From Sphingomonas sp. (GTDB lineage: Bacteria; Pseudomonadota; Alphaproteobacteria; Sphingomonadales; Sphingomonadaceae), in assembly GCF_030145815.1 (NCBI RefSeq), contig NZ_JAIXHL010000029.1:1-46145 (forward strand): a DNA stretch of 46,145 nt, read 5' to 3'. The notes under the pieces were generated by a model. The model searched no databases and was not told the origin of the DNA. It was given only the letters and a program-made list of their open reading frames with translations. This document shows, one piece after another, positions 8,267-16,512 of this stretch; within the stretch, counting starts at the first letter, position 1; each line of letters begins with the position of its first letter. A program made the translations under genes and the position numbers.

Positions 8267-8287
8267 GACGGCGGCCTGCGGGCCGTC
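8267..8287 (+). terminator. Hairpin after the cement gene
   Basis: GACGGC and GCCGTC pair across a GC-rich loop that can pair further with a bulge. There is no T-tract, so the effect on transcription is doubtful; mRNA stabilisation is an alternative. Confidence 0.35.
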
Positions 8288-8311
8288 GCCTCCAGCGAAC
8301 AGGGGTAGGAC

Positions 8312-8803
8312 ATGGTGAAAGTCATCGCGACGCAGCGCGGCTATTTCGGAGGCGAAATCCGCGATCTCGGCGCATCGTTCGATGTGCCGGATGATCTCTG
8401 GAAGGACAAGGATCGCCGGCCGTCCTGGGCCAAGCTCGATCCGCGCCATGCATTCGGCGGCAAGGGCGATCATGACGGCGATGGCGCGGTCGGCGGCGCG
8501 AAGGCTCCCGAGCCCGCTGCCGGCGCTGCTGAGCCCGTCAATGTCCCTGCCGACTGGCGCAATGGCAGCGCGGTCGAACGCAAGGCGCTGGCGAAGGCGA
8601 TCTCCGGCGCGAACGTGCCGAACGCCGCCGAGGCGGACAAGATCATCACGGCCTATGTCGAGGCGAATGCGCCGGCTCCGTTCGGTGACGCGCCGGCCCC
8701 CGAGGCCGCTGCGGGTCCGCAGGGCAACGGTGTGACGGCAGCTCTTGGCACGGCTCCAGACTGGATCGCTCCGGGGGCGCAGGAGCCCTCCCAGGTCGAT
8801 TGA
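8312..8803 (+). CDS. Virion-region protein, unknown
   Basis: A 163-residue protein. Residues 1-40 form a compact block, VIATQRGYFGGEIRDLG, with SFDVPDDLW. The rest is alanine-, proline- and glycine-rich and probably flexible. A proper ribosome site (AGGGGTAGG) precedes ATG 8312. Similar proteins with a YFGG-x-IR-x-G block occur after the cement gene in related phages, but I know no function. It is probably a minor head or head-completion protein. Confidence 0.8.
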   Translation: MVKVIATQRGYFGGEIRDLGASFDVPDDLWKDKDRRPSWAKLDPRHAFGGKGDHDGDGAVGGAKAPEPAAGAAEPVNVPADWRNGSAVERKALAKAISGANVPNAAEADKIITAYVEANAPAPFGDAPAPEAAAGPQGNGVTAALGTAPDWIAPGAQEPSQVD

Positions 8804-8859
8804 CCACGATGGGCGGCTCGGGCCGCTCTTCGCCCGCCCTCGGCTCTGGAGCCCCGCCC

Positions 8860-9001
8860 ATGAAGCTCGCCAGCCTCAAGCAGAAATACAGCGATCTCAG
8901 CAAGCCGGCCGGCGCTGACAGCGATAGCTATTACCCGTCGCTGTACCTCGAAGAGAAGCAGCTTGAGGCCATGGGTGTGAACTCGGAGCGCGTCGGCACT
9001 G
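8860..9001 (+). pseudogene. Capsid-staple-like small protein, 3' end lost
   Basis: ATG 8860 with GGAG upstream begins a credible protein: MKLASLKQKYSDLS, then YYPSLYLEEKQLEAMG and NSERVGTEH. This resembles the N-terminal two thirds of the small capsid staple proteins of BPP-1-like phages, which pin capsomers. After about residue 46 the reading frame becomes arginine-, serine- and proline-rich, typical of an out-of-frame read, and stays open to 9561. The expected last 30-40 residues are missing. A deletion or frameshift near 8995-9005 is the simplest reading; an unusual but real C-terminus cannot be excluded. Confidence 0.5.
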
Positions 9002-9061
9002 AGCACGACGCCGGGCTCCGGCGCATGGCAGAGCACGCAAGCGCTCGACCGCGAGTTCCTG

Positions 9062-9538
9062 ATGCGGGATTGGGTCGCGACCCATGCCGGCTGTCGCTCC
9101 CGGCTCGGCGCGGTTGGTCTGCTGCTCGGGACCGCGTTGCCGACATGGTTCGACGACTATTTCGGCGAGCCCGTCGTCTGCACCTATGGCGGCGTGACGC
9201 AGAATGTCTTCCTGCATCTTTCGGCCAACGCCGACGACATCGTCATCATGAACTACAACACCAACCCGCTGAATCAGATCACGCGGATCGGCTACGAGCT
9301 GCCTGCCTCGGCGGCTGGCCTCGCCACGGCGGTCGAGACGCATACGGGGCCGGGCACAGGCGTCAGCTACGCCGACACGGCCGGCAAGCAGACCAAGGCC
9401 GCCGCGCTGGCCGATCTCGCCACCGTGCGCGCTCGGTATGCTCACTATCCCCGGTTTTACGGCGACGCGATCCACGATTGGGTGGGCTGGAAAGCCCTTT
9501 CGCCTGCATCCGTCGATACATCCGATCCACTCGCCTAA
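9062..9538 (+). CDS. C-terminal half of a TIM-barrel glycosidase-like protein (possibly truncated)
   Basis: A 158-residue ORF from ATG 9062, with poor ribosome site; the frame is open back to 8981, where a CTG at 8999 could start SALSTTPG-type residues. Blocks such as ALPTWFDDYF, ADDIVIMNYNTN, GLATAVETHTGPG and FYGDAIHDWVGW look like the later strands of a glycoside-hydrolase-type barrel. The early strands are absent. Together with the broken gene before it, this suggests an internal deletion that removed the 5' half. Whether the product is made or works is unknown. Confidence 0.6.
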   Translation: MRDWVATHAGCRSRLGAVGLLLGTALPTWFDDYFGEPVVCTYGGVTQNVFLHLSANADDIVIMNYNTNPLNQITRIGYELPASAAGLATAVETHTGPGTGVSYADTAGKQTKAAALADLATVRARYAHYPRFYGDAIHDWVGWKALSPASVDTSDPLA

Positions 9539-9557
9539 CAGAGGCCGGGAGGCCAGA

Positions 9558-9701
9558 ATGAAACTCGTTTGCAACAAGCGTCTTGTCGCCGCGGTTCTCC
9601 TCGCGTTGTTCTATGCGGGCTGCGCCGGCCGGCCGCAGCCGATGGGCGAAAACGTCTGGCGGGCGGCACAGCATGCCGAAGGGCAGCGCGCCGGGCGCTG
9701 A
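9558..9701 (+). CDS. Small lipoprotein
   Basis: A 47-residue protein. ATG 9558 follows GGGAGG by 8 bases. The N-terminus is basic (MKLVCNKR), then a hydrophobic stretch VAAVLLALFYAGC with a lipobox (YAGC), so Cys22 would be lipidated and the remaining 26 residues exported. It lies between head and tail genes. Rz1-type spanins are also short lipoproteins, but no Rz partner is next to it, so I leave the function open. Confidence 0.65.
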   Translation: MKLVCNKRLVAAVLLALFYAGCAGRPQPMGENVWRAAQHAEGQRAGR

Positions 9702-9729
9702 CGATCCCAGGCGCAGGCCTGTTCGTGCA

Positions 9730-9738
9730 CTAACCATC
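9730..9738 (+). promoter_or_regulatory. CTAACCATC motif, copy 1
   Basis: The same 9-mer occurs at 16880-16888 and 23599-23607, each time in a short gap before a rightward late gene; GCTAACGATC at 897-906 is a variant. Here it lies 20 bases before the next start and is followed by a repeated TCTGCGCGC. It may be a late promoter element. Confidence 0.35.
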
Positions 9739-9757
9739 TGCGCGCCAGTCTGCGCGC

Positions 9758-10366
9758 ATGTCCTCTGTCGTCTTCATCTGCAACCTCGCGCTCGCCAACC
9801 TGGGCAAGCCTGGGATCAGCGATATCGCGGAGCCGAGCGCGGAGGCGACGGCGTGCCGGCGGTTCTATGACCACACGAGGGATACGCTCCTCCAAGTCTA
9901 TCCGTGGCGATTCGCGGGGGCGAAGGTTGCGCTTGCCCAGGTAGCGAACGACCGGCCGGGCGAATGGGGCTATGCCTATGTCAAGCCCACGGACTGCCTG
10001 AAAGCGCGCTGGGTCGAGCCGGTCTATTCGGAGACGAACCCCGCGCCTCAAGACGGCGACGCAGCCGCGTCGGTGCGGCATCCGCATGAGATCGAGGGCG
10101 GCAGGGTCTATTGCGACCTGTCGCCTGCGGTCCTGCGCTACACGCGCAGGCTGACGGACCCGACGCGGTTTTCGCCGCTCTTCATCGACGCGCTGGCGTG
10201 GCACCTTGCCGTCAGGCTGGCGATGCCGATGACGCGCGATCCGAAGGTGAGGGCAGACGCCTATCAACTCGCCATGCGGATGCAGGCGATGGCAGAGGCC
10301 GCCGACGCGAACGAGACGCGGCACAGTTCCGACCATGCCGGCGATATCCTGGCGGGGCGTGGCTGA
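9758..10366 (+). CDS. Tail tubular protein A, T7 gp11-like adaptor
   Basis: A 202-residue protein with the gp11 family signature: NLALANLGKPGISDIAE near residue 9, then an FYDHTRDTLLQ block and YPWRFA near residue 48. In podoviruses it forms the dodecameric ring under the portal and gates DNA release. The start ATG 9758 gives the normal family N-terminus. The stop overlaps the following start (TGATG). Confidence 0.92.
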   Translation: MSSVVFICNLALANLGKPGISDIAEPSAEATACRRFYDHTRDTLLQVYPWRFAGAKVALAQVANDRPGEWGYAYVKPTDCLKARWVEPVYSETNPAPQDGDAAASVRHPHEIEGGRVYCDLSPAVLRYTRRLTDPTRFSPLFIDALAWHLAVRLAMPMTRDPKVRADAYQLAMRMQAMAEAADANETRHSSDHAGDILAGRG

Positions 10367-12456
10367 TGGCTCTGCGGGCTTACCAGCCGTCGTTCACCTC
10401 GGGAGAGCTTTCGCCCGGCCTCGGCGCTCGCGTCGATCTGGCGAAGTACGGAAGCGGCCTGCGGACGGCGCTGAACCTGTTCATTCATCCGCATGGCGGC
10501 GTTTCGAACCGGGCCGGTCTGGAGTTCATCGGAGAGACGAAGGTAAGCGCGAACACCTCGCGGCTCGTTCCGTTCCAGTTCAACACCGAACAGTCCTATC
10601 AACTCGAATTTGGGCAGCTCTACTTCCGTGTTTATCGCAACGGAGGGCTTATCCTTTCCGGCGGTTTGCCGTATGAGGTCGCGACGACATATTATTCGGA
10701 GCATCTAGACGGGTTGGTCTTCACGCAAGAAGCAGATGTGATGTATATCACCCACCCGCTTCATCCAGTTAAGAAGCTCTCGCGTATAGCGGACAATAAC
10801 TGGACGATCGCAAACGTGACGTTCGCGCCGTCTATTTCGCCCCCCGTCTCAGTCGTGGCGAATCCTCTCGTTGGATCAGGTAGCACAACTTACGGATACG
10901 TCGTTTCGGCAGTAAGCGACGCCTCTGGAGAAGAAAGCCTCCCATCTGGCCCTCAATACGCCAACAACGATTTGACGGTGACGGGGAACAAGAACGGCAT
11001 CGGATGGTCGGCTGTTCCTGGGGCCAGCCGGTATATCGTCTACAAGGAAGACAATGGCGTTTTTGGCTACATCGGCGGCACATCAGGTCTAACCTTCGAA
11101 GACGAGAATATTACGGCTGATCTTTCGGATACGCCTCAGACGGCTCGGAACCCCTTCAACAGCGACGGAAATTTCCCACGTTGCTCGACATTCGTTGAGC
11201 AACGCCTTGCATTCGCCTCGACGATCAATGAGCCGCAGGCGGTGTGGATGTCGCAGTCGGCGAGCTATGAGAATTTCGGCTATTCGCAGCCGTCGAAAGC
11301 GAGCGATGCCGTGACGTTCCGGATCAAGGCCCGTCAGGTCAATGAGATCAGGTCCATGCTCCCGATGCGCGGCCTGATGCTGCTGACATCAAGCGCGGAA
11401 TGGGTTGTCAGCGGCGGATCGCAGTCGGACGCGATCTCCCCATCAGCCATCCGAATCGACAACCAAGGCTATCGCGGCGTTGCGCGCGTGCAGCCAATCG
11501 TGGTCGGCAATACCGTGCTGTTCGCTCAAGCGCGCGGCGGCGTCGTGCGCGATTTCTCCTATCAATACGCGGAAGATAGCTTCGTCGGGAAAGACCTGAC
11601 CATCCTTGCGCGCCATCTGTTCATGAACAAGAGCATCAAGGCTTGGGCCTATGCCCAGGCCCCGCACTCGATAGCTTGGGTTGTTCTCGATGACGGGTCG
11701 CTCGTTTCATTGACTTACATGAAAGAGCATGAGGTCTGGGGATGGACGCGCCATGAGAGCGGCCCGGATGGCGGCGCGGTATTCGAAGACGTTTCAGTCG
11801 TCGCCGAAGGCAATGAGGATGTCCCGTATTTCATCGTTCGTCGCACGATCGACGGCGTGCAGAAGCGCTATATCGAGCGGCTGCATACGCGGGAGTTTGC
11901 CACGGTTTCTGATGCCTTCTTCGTCGATTCCGGGCTGAGCTACAGCGGGTCGCCGATCTCAACCGTGACGGGGCTGGATCACCTCAGCGGAGAGGATGTC
12001 GTTGCTCTGGCTGACGGCAATGTCGTCCGTGGCTTGACGGTCGGGCCGGTGGCCGGCGGCGTTGGCGTCGTCTTGCCGAACGCCGCGTCCACGATCCATG
12101 TCGGCCTGCCGATGGAAGCCGCTCTCCAGACGCTCGATCTCGATCTTGGGCAAGTCGCCGGCCTCGGCACAGTCCAAGGCCGCACGAAGTCCGTTAGCGA
12201 GGTCACGCTACGGGTCGAGCAGACGCGCGGCATCTTCATCGGACCAAGCGACGGCGACCGCAACAGCCCGCATCTGGTCGAATACAAGCAGCGGGCGGGA
12301 GAGGCCTGGAACGAAGCGATCCAAGCTCTGACCGGCGACATCACCATCACGCCGAAATGGGATTGGAACACCTCGGGGACGATGTGGGTGAAGCAGTTCG
12401 ATCCGCTGCCGATGACCATCCTTGCGATCATGCCCGATGTCACGATCGGCCGTTGA
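10366..12456 (+). CDS. Tail tubular protein B / nozzle, T7 gp12-like
   Basis: A 696-residue protein with the typical start PSFTSGELSPGLGARVDLAKY and TALNLFIHPHGGVSNRAG, characteristic of podovirus gp12-type nozzle proteins. It would form the hexameric tail nozzle that carries the fibres and closes the DNA channel. ATG 10366 overlaps the previous stop; the frame extends to 10111 but that part lies inside the adaptor gene. GC content dips in the middle (about 10680-11160), which may mark an exchanged domain. Confidence 0.92.
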   Translation: MALRAYQPSFTSGELSPGLGARVDLAKYGSGLRTALNLFIHPHGGVSNRAGLEFIGETKVSANTSRLVPFQFNTEQSYQLEFGQLYFRVYRNGGLILSGGLPYEVATTYYSEHLDGLVFTQEADVMYITHPLHPVKKLSRIADNNWTIANVTFAPSISPPVSVVANPLVGSGSTTYGYVVSAVSDASGEESLPSGPQYANNDLTVTGNKNGIGWSAVPGASRYIVYKEDNGVFGYIGGTSGLTFEDENITADLSDTPQTARNPFNSDGNFPRCSTFVEQRLAFASTINEPQAVWMSQSASYENFGYSQPSKASDAVTFRIKARQVNEIRSMLPMRGLMLLTSSAEWVVSGGSQSDAISPSAIRIDNQGYRGVARVQPIVVGNTVLFAQARGGVVRDFSYQYAEDSFVGKDLTILARHLFMNKSIKAWAYAQAPHSIAWVVLDDGSLVSLTYMKEHEVWGWTRHESGPDGGAVFEDVSVVAEGNEDVPYFIVRRTIDGVQKRYIERLHTREFATVSDAFFVDSGLSYSGSPISTVTGLDHLSGEDVVALADGNVVRGLTVGPVAGGVGVVLPNAASTIHVGLPMEAALQTLDLDLGQVAGLGTVQGRTKSVSEVTLRVEQTRGIFIGPSDGDRNSPHLVEYKQRAGEAWNEAIQALTGDITITPKWDWNTSGTMWVKQFDPLPMTILAIMPDVTIGR

Positions 12457-12913
12457 CATCCAGATCGTTCCGGCTCGGGCGTCGCACATCCGCACGATCG
12501 CCCGGCGGATGCGGCAGGCCGATCGCGACGAGATCGCGGCAGCGTCGGGCAAAACTCCTGCCCAGGCGCTCGCGTTCTCGCTGCGCAAGTCCTCGATCGC
12601 GCGGACGGCCCTGGTCGATGGCGTGCCGGAAGTGATGTTCGGCGTGGGCGACATCAACATCCTTGCCGGCGTCGGCGCTCCCTGGCTCCTCGGGACGGAT
12701 GCGGTCGAGCGCCATTACGTCGCGTTCCTGCGCGGCTCCGTCGATTGGCGGGATCAACTGTTGGCGCGCTATCCGACCTTGAAGAACTTCGTGGATGCGA
12801 GGAACCGGGCGTCGGTGCGGTGGCTCCGCTGGCTGGGGTTTACCCTTTCGGAGCCGATATCGGTTCGGGGCCATGAGTTCCATCTGTTTGAGCTGAGGTC
12901 GCCCGATGTGTGA
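12437..12913 (+). CDS. GNAT-like internal virion protein, T7 gp13 family
   Basis: A 158-residue protein resembling the phage Gp13/DUF2833 group: RASHIRTIARRMRQADRDEI near the start, a central PWLLGTD, and C-terminal NRASVRWLRWLGF, an acetyltransferase-like layout. In T7, gp13 is needed for assembly of the internal core though not kept in quantity. No evidence shows catalysis here. ATG 12437 overlaps the nozzle gene by 20 bases; a TTG at 12422 is the alternative. Confidence 0.85.
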   Translation: MSRSAVDIQIVPARASHIRTIARRMRQADRDEIAAASGKTPAQALAFSLRKSSIARTALVDGVPEVMFGVGDINILAGVGAPWLLGTDAVERHYVAFLRGSVDWRDQLLARYPTLKNFVDARNRASVRWLRWLGFTLSEPISVRGHEFHLFELRSPDV

Positions 12914-13424
12914 ACTGATGACGATCCTGACAATCGGAGCTACGGCGCTCGGTGCGGTCGGTCAGGTGCAACAGGCGCAGGCAACGTCGGCCGCGGCGAA
13001 ATACAATGCCCAGATCGGCGAGATGAACGCGACGCTCGCCGATCGCCGCGCCAAGGACGCGGTTGAGCGCGGCAAGGTTGAAGAGCAGCGCAAGCGGCAG
13101 GAGGTCGCGAAGATCAAGGGCGCTCAGGTCGCAGCGATGGCGGCGAACGGCGTTGATACCTCGTTCGGCTCTCCGCTCGACACGATCGTTGACACGGCTG
13201 TCCTGGGCGAACTCGATGCGCTGACGATCCGCACTAACTCCTATCGCGAGAGCTACGAGCACAGCGTTGACGCCGTGAACAAACGGGCGGGGGCTCAGCT
13301 CGCCCGATCCCAGGCCAAGAGCGCGCTGACGGGCGGATATCTCGCGGCGGCCGGGACGGTGTTGACGGGCGCTGGCAAGGCCTATGGGCAATATCAGAAG
13401 TCTTCCATCGGCTCGATCTCGTGA
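12906..13424 (+). CDS. Internal virion protein B-like (T7 gp14-type)
   Basis: A 172-residue protein: MCELMTILTIGATALGAVGQ, a hydrophobic N-terminal helix, then long helices rich in A, K, R and Q, and a glycine-alanine hydrophobic C-terminal part (GGYLAAAGTVLTGAG). The MC start, size and location fit internal virion protein B, ejected early to form a channel in the outer membrane in T7. It overlaps the previous gene by 8 bases. Confidence 0.82.
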   Translation: MCELMTILTIGATALGAVGQVQQAQATSAAAKYNAQIGEMNATLADRRAKDAVERGKVEEQRKRQEVAKIKGAQVAAMAANGVDTSFGSPLDTIVDTAVLGELDALTIRTNSYRESYEHSVDAVNKRAGAQLARSQAKSALTGGYLAAAGTVLTGAGKAYGQYQKSSIGSIS

Positions 13425-13433
13425 GGTAAGCGG

Positions 13434-15626
13434 ATGGTTCGCGTTCCCGATTATCAGCAGACGATCTCACTGCGCCCCGCGCTGCGGCAGGACATCGACG
13501 TGCGCGCGACGCCGGAAGCGTTCGGCTCCGACATCGGGCGGGGCATGCAGGGCCTCGCCAAGGGCATCGACAACGTCGGCGACTCCATCGCCGCTGTGAA
13601 GGAGCTTGAGGACGTTACGCGAGCCAAGGAGGCCGACAACGCCTATGCGAAGTGGGCGCGCGAGCGCCAGTACGGCGAAAACGGCTTCATGACGCTGGAG
13701 GGCAAGAACGCGGTCGATGGCCGCGCGGCGTTCGAGCGCGAGGCGGAAGAGAAGCGGAAGGAGTTCGGGCAAGGCCTGACGCCGGGGGCGGCCAAGGCCT
13801 ACCAGACGGCATCGCAGGCTCGGCTTAACTCGGTGCTGCAAAGCTCGATCACGCACACCGCCAGCGCGCGCAAGACGTGGTTCGCCGAGGCATCGACGGC
13901 GCGGGTCGAGACGTTCGCGAACGATGCGCTCGTGAATTTCAACCGGCCGGATCAGGTCAACAAGAACATTGCGGCGGGCATCCTCGAAATTCGAGAGCAG
14001 GGCGCCCTCAAGGGCTGGGATGCCGATACGTTGAAACAGCGGGAAGCCGAGTTCTCGTCGGGCGTCCACAAGAACATCACGCTTCGCATCGCCCAGGGCG
14101 ATCCTCTGGCCGCCGAAAAATACATGAAGGACAACGCGGGCCGCATGACCGGCGCGCATCAGTACGAACTCCAGAAGAGCCTTGAGACGGAGATCAAGGA
14201 CGCTCACTCGAAGCGATACGCGGCGGAATGGACAGGAAGGGCCGCCGGCACCTCGGCGCAACCCGGCGGCATCACGTTCAACATGATTGCGGGGTTCGAG
14301 GGGTTCCGCGAACAGACCTATTGGGACATGAATCATCATCGCGTCGGCTTCGGTTCGGACACGGTCACGCTGCCAGACGGCTCAGTCGTCACGACGCGGC
14401 AGGGCATGACCGTAAGCCGTGAGGATGCTGCGCGCGATCTCAACCGCCGCATCGGTGTCCACCAGCGCAACATCATCGCCTCGGTCGGACCTGAGAAGTG
14501 GAACAGCCTGTCAGCTCCGGCGCAGGCCGCCGTCACCTCGGTCGCGTACAATTACGGGTCGCTCCCGTTCGCGGTCGGCAACGCCATCGCGACGGGCGGC
14601 CCCGCCGAAATTGCAGCAGCGATCCGGGGGCTCGCCGGGCACAACAACGGCGTGAACACCGGCCGGCGGGACAGGGAAGCCGACGCGGTCGCGACCGGGA
14701 ACGTGAACGCTGCCGCGCGGCAGGCGCAGGACTACTTCACCGGGCTGGAGGGCTATCTTGCCGGGATCAAAGACCCTGACGTGCAGGACAGGACGCGGAG
14801 GCGCATCAACGCCGCTCTTGAGGTCCAGAACAAGGCGAACGAGGCACGCGAGCGAGCGGCCAAGGCCGAACTCTGGAAATATGTTGATCAAGGGCAGACG
14901 CCCGATACCGTGCCAATGGAAATCCGGCAGGCGGCGGGGATGGCCGCCGTCTCGTCGGCTTGGGGCTACATTGAGACGGTGAAGAAGGGTCGCTCTGTCG
15001 AGAGCGATGAAACGCTACTGTACGATATGCGGCGCTACGCGGCTTCCGATCCGGCGGGCTTCGCGGCCGAAGACCTGAACAATTATCGGGGCAAGCTGTC
15101 GAAGGATGCCATCAAGGAACTCACCGGCCTCCAGACGACGGCCCTCACCGATCAGCGCAAGGCCCGCGAAGAGGGCCTGAACCTGACGACGGCGTTTTCC
15201 CAGGCGACGCAGCAACTCGAAGCGGTTGGCATCACGGCGACGGGCAAGAAGGGTGAGGCGGCGGCGAAGGAGAACGCGCGGATCGCGCAATTCCAGAACG
15301 CGCTTGCTGCCGAGATGGACGCGCACAAGCGCGCCAACAAGGACAGGCCGCCCACACAGCTCGAAATTCAGTCGATGATCAACAAGCTGCTCCTGCCCGT
15401 CGTGATCAAGACGCCGGGCATGCTCTTGGATTCGACCGAAAAGAAGCGGCTGTTCGAGTCGTCGGCACGGCCGGATAACGCAACGGTCGATGTGACGGTC
15501 AAGTATTCCGACATCCCGATTGACCTTCGGCGCGGCATTGCGACGGACCTGCAACGCGAGCTTGGCCGGAAGCCGAGTGAAGAGGAGATCATCACACGGT
15601 ACGAGCGCGTGGTGCTGGAGCGGTAG
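13434..15626 (+). CDS. Internal virion protein with embedded GH24-type lysozyme
   Basis: A 730-residue protein. Residues 1-270 are mostly helical. Around residues 280-440 lies a phage-lysozyme-like domain: AGFEGFREQTYWD with Glu289 as the likely catalytic acid, then RVGFGSDTV where the family has GYGHT, and an AVTSVAYNYGSLPFAVGNAI block. The C-terminal 290 residues are helical and charged. Ejected internal proteins with a muramidase locally open peptidoglycan during DNA entry. In T7 that activity is in gp16; here it is in this protein. Confidence 0.85.
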   Translation: MVRVPDYQQTISLRPALRQDIDVRATPEAFGSDIGRGMQGLAKGIDNVGDSIAAVKELEDVTRAKEADNAYAKWARERQYGENGFMTLEGKNAVDGRAAFEREAEEKRKEFGQGLTPGAAKAYQTASQARLNSVLQSSITHTASARKTWFAEASTARVETFANDALVNFNRPDQVNKNIAAGILEIREQGALKGWDADTLKQREAEFSSGVHKNITLRIAQGDPLAAEKYMKDNAGRMTGAHQYELQKSLETEIKDAHSKRYAAEWTGRAAGTSAQPGGITFNMIAGFEGFREQTYWDMNHHRVGFGSDTVTLPDGSVVTTRQGMTVSREDAARDLNRRIGVHQRNIIASVGPEKWNSLSAPAQAAVTSVAYNYGSLPFAVGNAIATGGPAEIAAAIRGLAGHNNGVNTGRRDREADAVATGNVNAAARQAQDYFTGLEGYLAGIKDPDVQDRTRRRINAALEVQNKANEARERAAKAELWKYVDQGQTPDTVPMEIRQAAGMAAVSSAWGYIETVKKGRSVESDETLLYDMRRYAASDPAGFAAEDLNNYRGKLSKDAIKELTGLQTTALTDQRKAREEGLNLTTAFSQATQQLEAVGITATGKKGEAAAKENARIAQFQNALAAEMDAHKRANKDRPPTQLEIQSMINKLLLPVVIKTPGMLLDSTEKKRLFESSARPDNATVDVTVKYSDIPIDLRRGIATDLQRELGRKPSEEEIITRYERVVLER

Positions 15627-15649
15627 CGGCCCGGCGCGAACCGGGCCGC
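15626..15649. terminator. Bidirectional hairpin between convergent genes
   Basis: Perfect 9-base arms GCGGCCCGG and CCGGGCCGC enclose CGCGAA. It begins at the last base of the stop of the rightward internal-protein gene and ends 7 bases before the stop of the leftward antirepressor gene. There is no good T-tract on either strand, but position and strength fit a shared terminator. Confidence 0.65.
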
Positions 15650-15655
15650 CTCCCG

Positions 15656-16252
15656 TCAAGCGATGCGGTTGAGGGCAGTCCTGGCCGGCGCGAAGAGCTT
15701 GAGCGCCTGACCCAGGGTCCCGCTGACCGCTGCGATGACATCGGCATCGAGCCATTCCTTGGAACGCAGGGCGGCCTCGGCCGTCATCACGAGATCAAGA
15801 GCGTTGTCCATCTGGTCGATCGGCTGCGGAGCGCGCTTGGCCTTTGGTGCTGGCTCGTCGTCATAGACTTGCTGCGGCTTGGAGAGCGCGGCTTCCATCG
15901 CATTGAACGCCTCGATGTATTTGATCTTCCAGCCAATCGCCCGCTTGCCGGTGAAGCCCATGGCGAGGAGTGTGAGGCCGTTCCGGTTCATGTGGCAGAT
16001 GGTGATTTGGCGCTTGCCGCCGGTAGGCATGGCCACGTCGCGTTGCGTCCACTCAAAATTGAGCGCACACGAATTATCGTTTGAAATCAAGGTTCGGATA
16101 TCGCGGAGCACGTTGTTGTGCTGCTTGCCGAAGAAGGCGGCAACATCCTCGCTGCTCGCAAGAACCTTACCATTACGGGCGAAGACGCGCGGCTCTTCAA
16201 GCCCGCGCACGGTGCGAAGGTGGCAGGGGATCGTGGTGATGATGTCTGACAT
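15656..16252 (-). CDS. Rha-family antirepressor/regulator
   Basis: A 198-residue protein. Residues 25-120 carry the pRha signature: RNGKVLASSEDVAAFFGKQH, NNVLRDIRTLI and the closing GFTGKRAIGWKIKYIEAFNAME. Residues 130-198 are a separate helical tail. Rha proteins are phage regulators and often antirepressors. ATG 16252 has AGGAAA 8 bases upstream. It lies on the minus strand inside the rightward late genes, behind a promoter with an operator on its -10 and a structured leader. This suggests it is silent in the lysogen and controlled again at the RNA level. Confidence 0.85.
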   Translation of the reverse strand: MSDIITTIPCHLRTVRGLEEPRVFARNGKVLASSEDVAAFFGKQHNNVLRDIRTLISNDNSCALNFEWTQRDVAMPTGGKRQITICHMNRNGLTLLAMGFTGKRAIGWKIKYIEAFNAMEAALSKPQQVYDDEPAPKAKRAPQPIDQMDNALDLVMTAEAALRSKEWLDADVIAAVSGTLGQALKLFAPARTALNRIA

Positions 16253-16277
16253 GATGGTTTCCTGACGGTTCGTTCAT
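16197..16277 (-). CDS. 26-codon leader ORF overlapping the antirepressor start (icd-like position)
   Basis: ATG 16277-16275 has AGGAG 5 bases upstream, inside the hairpin CTCCTG...CAGGAG. It reads MNEPSGNHHVRHHHHDPLPPSHRARA and stops at 16197, in a different frame and 56 bases inside the antirepressor gene. In phage P1 a short ORF, icd, overlaps ant in the same way and ant translation depends on it. The histidine-rich peptide itself shows no family. The role in coupling is inferred from layout. Confidence 0.45.
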   Translation of the reverse strand: MNEPSGNHHVRHHHHDPLPPSHRARA

Positions 16278-16282
16278 GGCAT

Positions 16283-16381
16283 CTCCTGTTGTTCAGGCAG
16301 GAGCCGGGTACTTGAACACCGCCGTCAGACGGCCCGCGACCTTCCCCCGAAGGGTCTTGTATAGCCGACGCGCTACCCGGC
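16283..16381 (-). ncRNA. C4-like structured RNA upstream of the antirepressor
   Basis: The minus-strand RNA can form a closing helix GCCGGGTA (16381-16374) with TACCCGGC (16310-16303). This encloses hairpin GACCCTTCGGGGGAAGGTC (16356-16338) and hairpin GCCGTCTGACGGC (16333-16321). The second hairpin contains CTGACGG (16328-16322), complementary to CCGTCAG (16268-16262) just before the antirepressor ribosome site. A third hairpin, CTCCTG (16303-16298) with CAGGAG (16288-16283), can hide the leader-ORF ribosome site and competes with the closing helix. This is the organisation of the C4 antisense RNA of P1/P7; membership in the C4 family is untested. Confidence 0.5.
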
Positions 16382-16479
16382 ATCTCTGTAATGGGAAGCC
16401 GCTATCGGGCGGCGTCCGCTGACGGAAGGTGTGTTCAGCACCAACGCTAAAATGCTGCCGTCCTCACGATCCGTCAAGA

Positions 16480-16512
16480 GTTGTGAATATCGCAACATGT
16501 TGAGACGGTCAA
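16480..16512 (-). promoter_or_regulatory. Antirepressor promoter with operator O4 on the -10
   Basis: On the minus strand TTGACC (16512-16507), a 17-base spacer and TATTCA (16489-16484) form a good promoter. Operator O4, GTTGTGAATATCGCAAC at 16480-16496, is an exact consensus match and covers the -10. Transcription would read the C4-like RNA, the leader ORF and the Rha gene. Confidence 0.65.

Noticed and set aside
8800..9561. A single 253-residue gene across the staple/barrel junction
   Set aside because: After residue 66 of that frame the composition is rich in R, S and P as in out-of-frame reads, while another frame shows a sensible protein.
16283..16381. tRNA gene
   Set aside because: An 8-base closing stem and a TTCAAG-like stretch look tRNA-like, but the T-arm cannot close and no anticodon arm is present.
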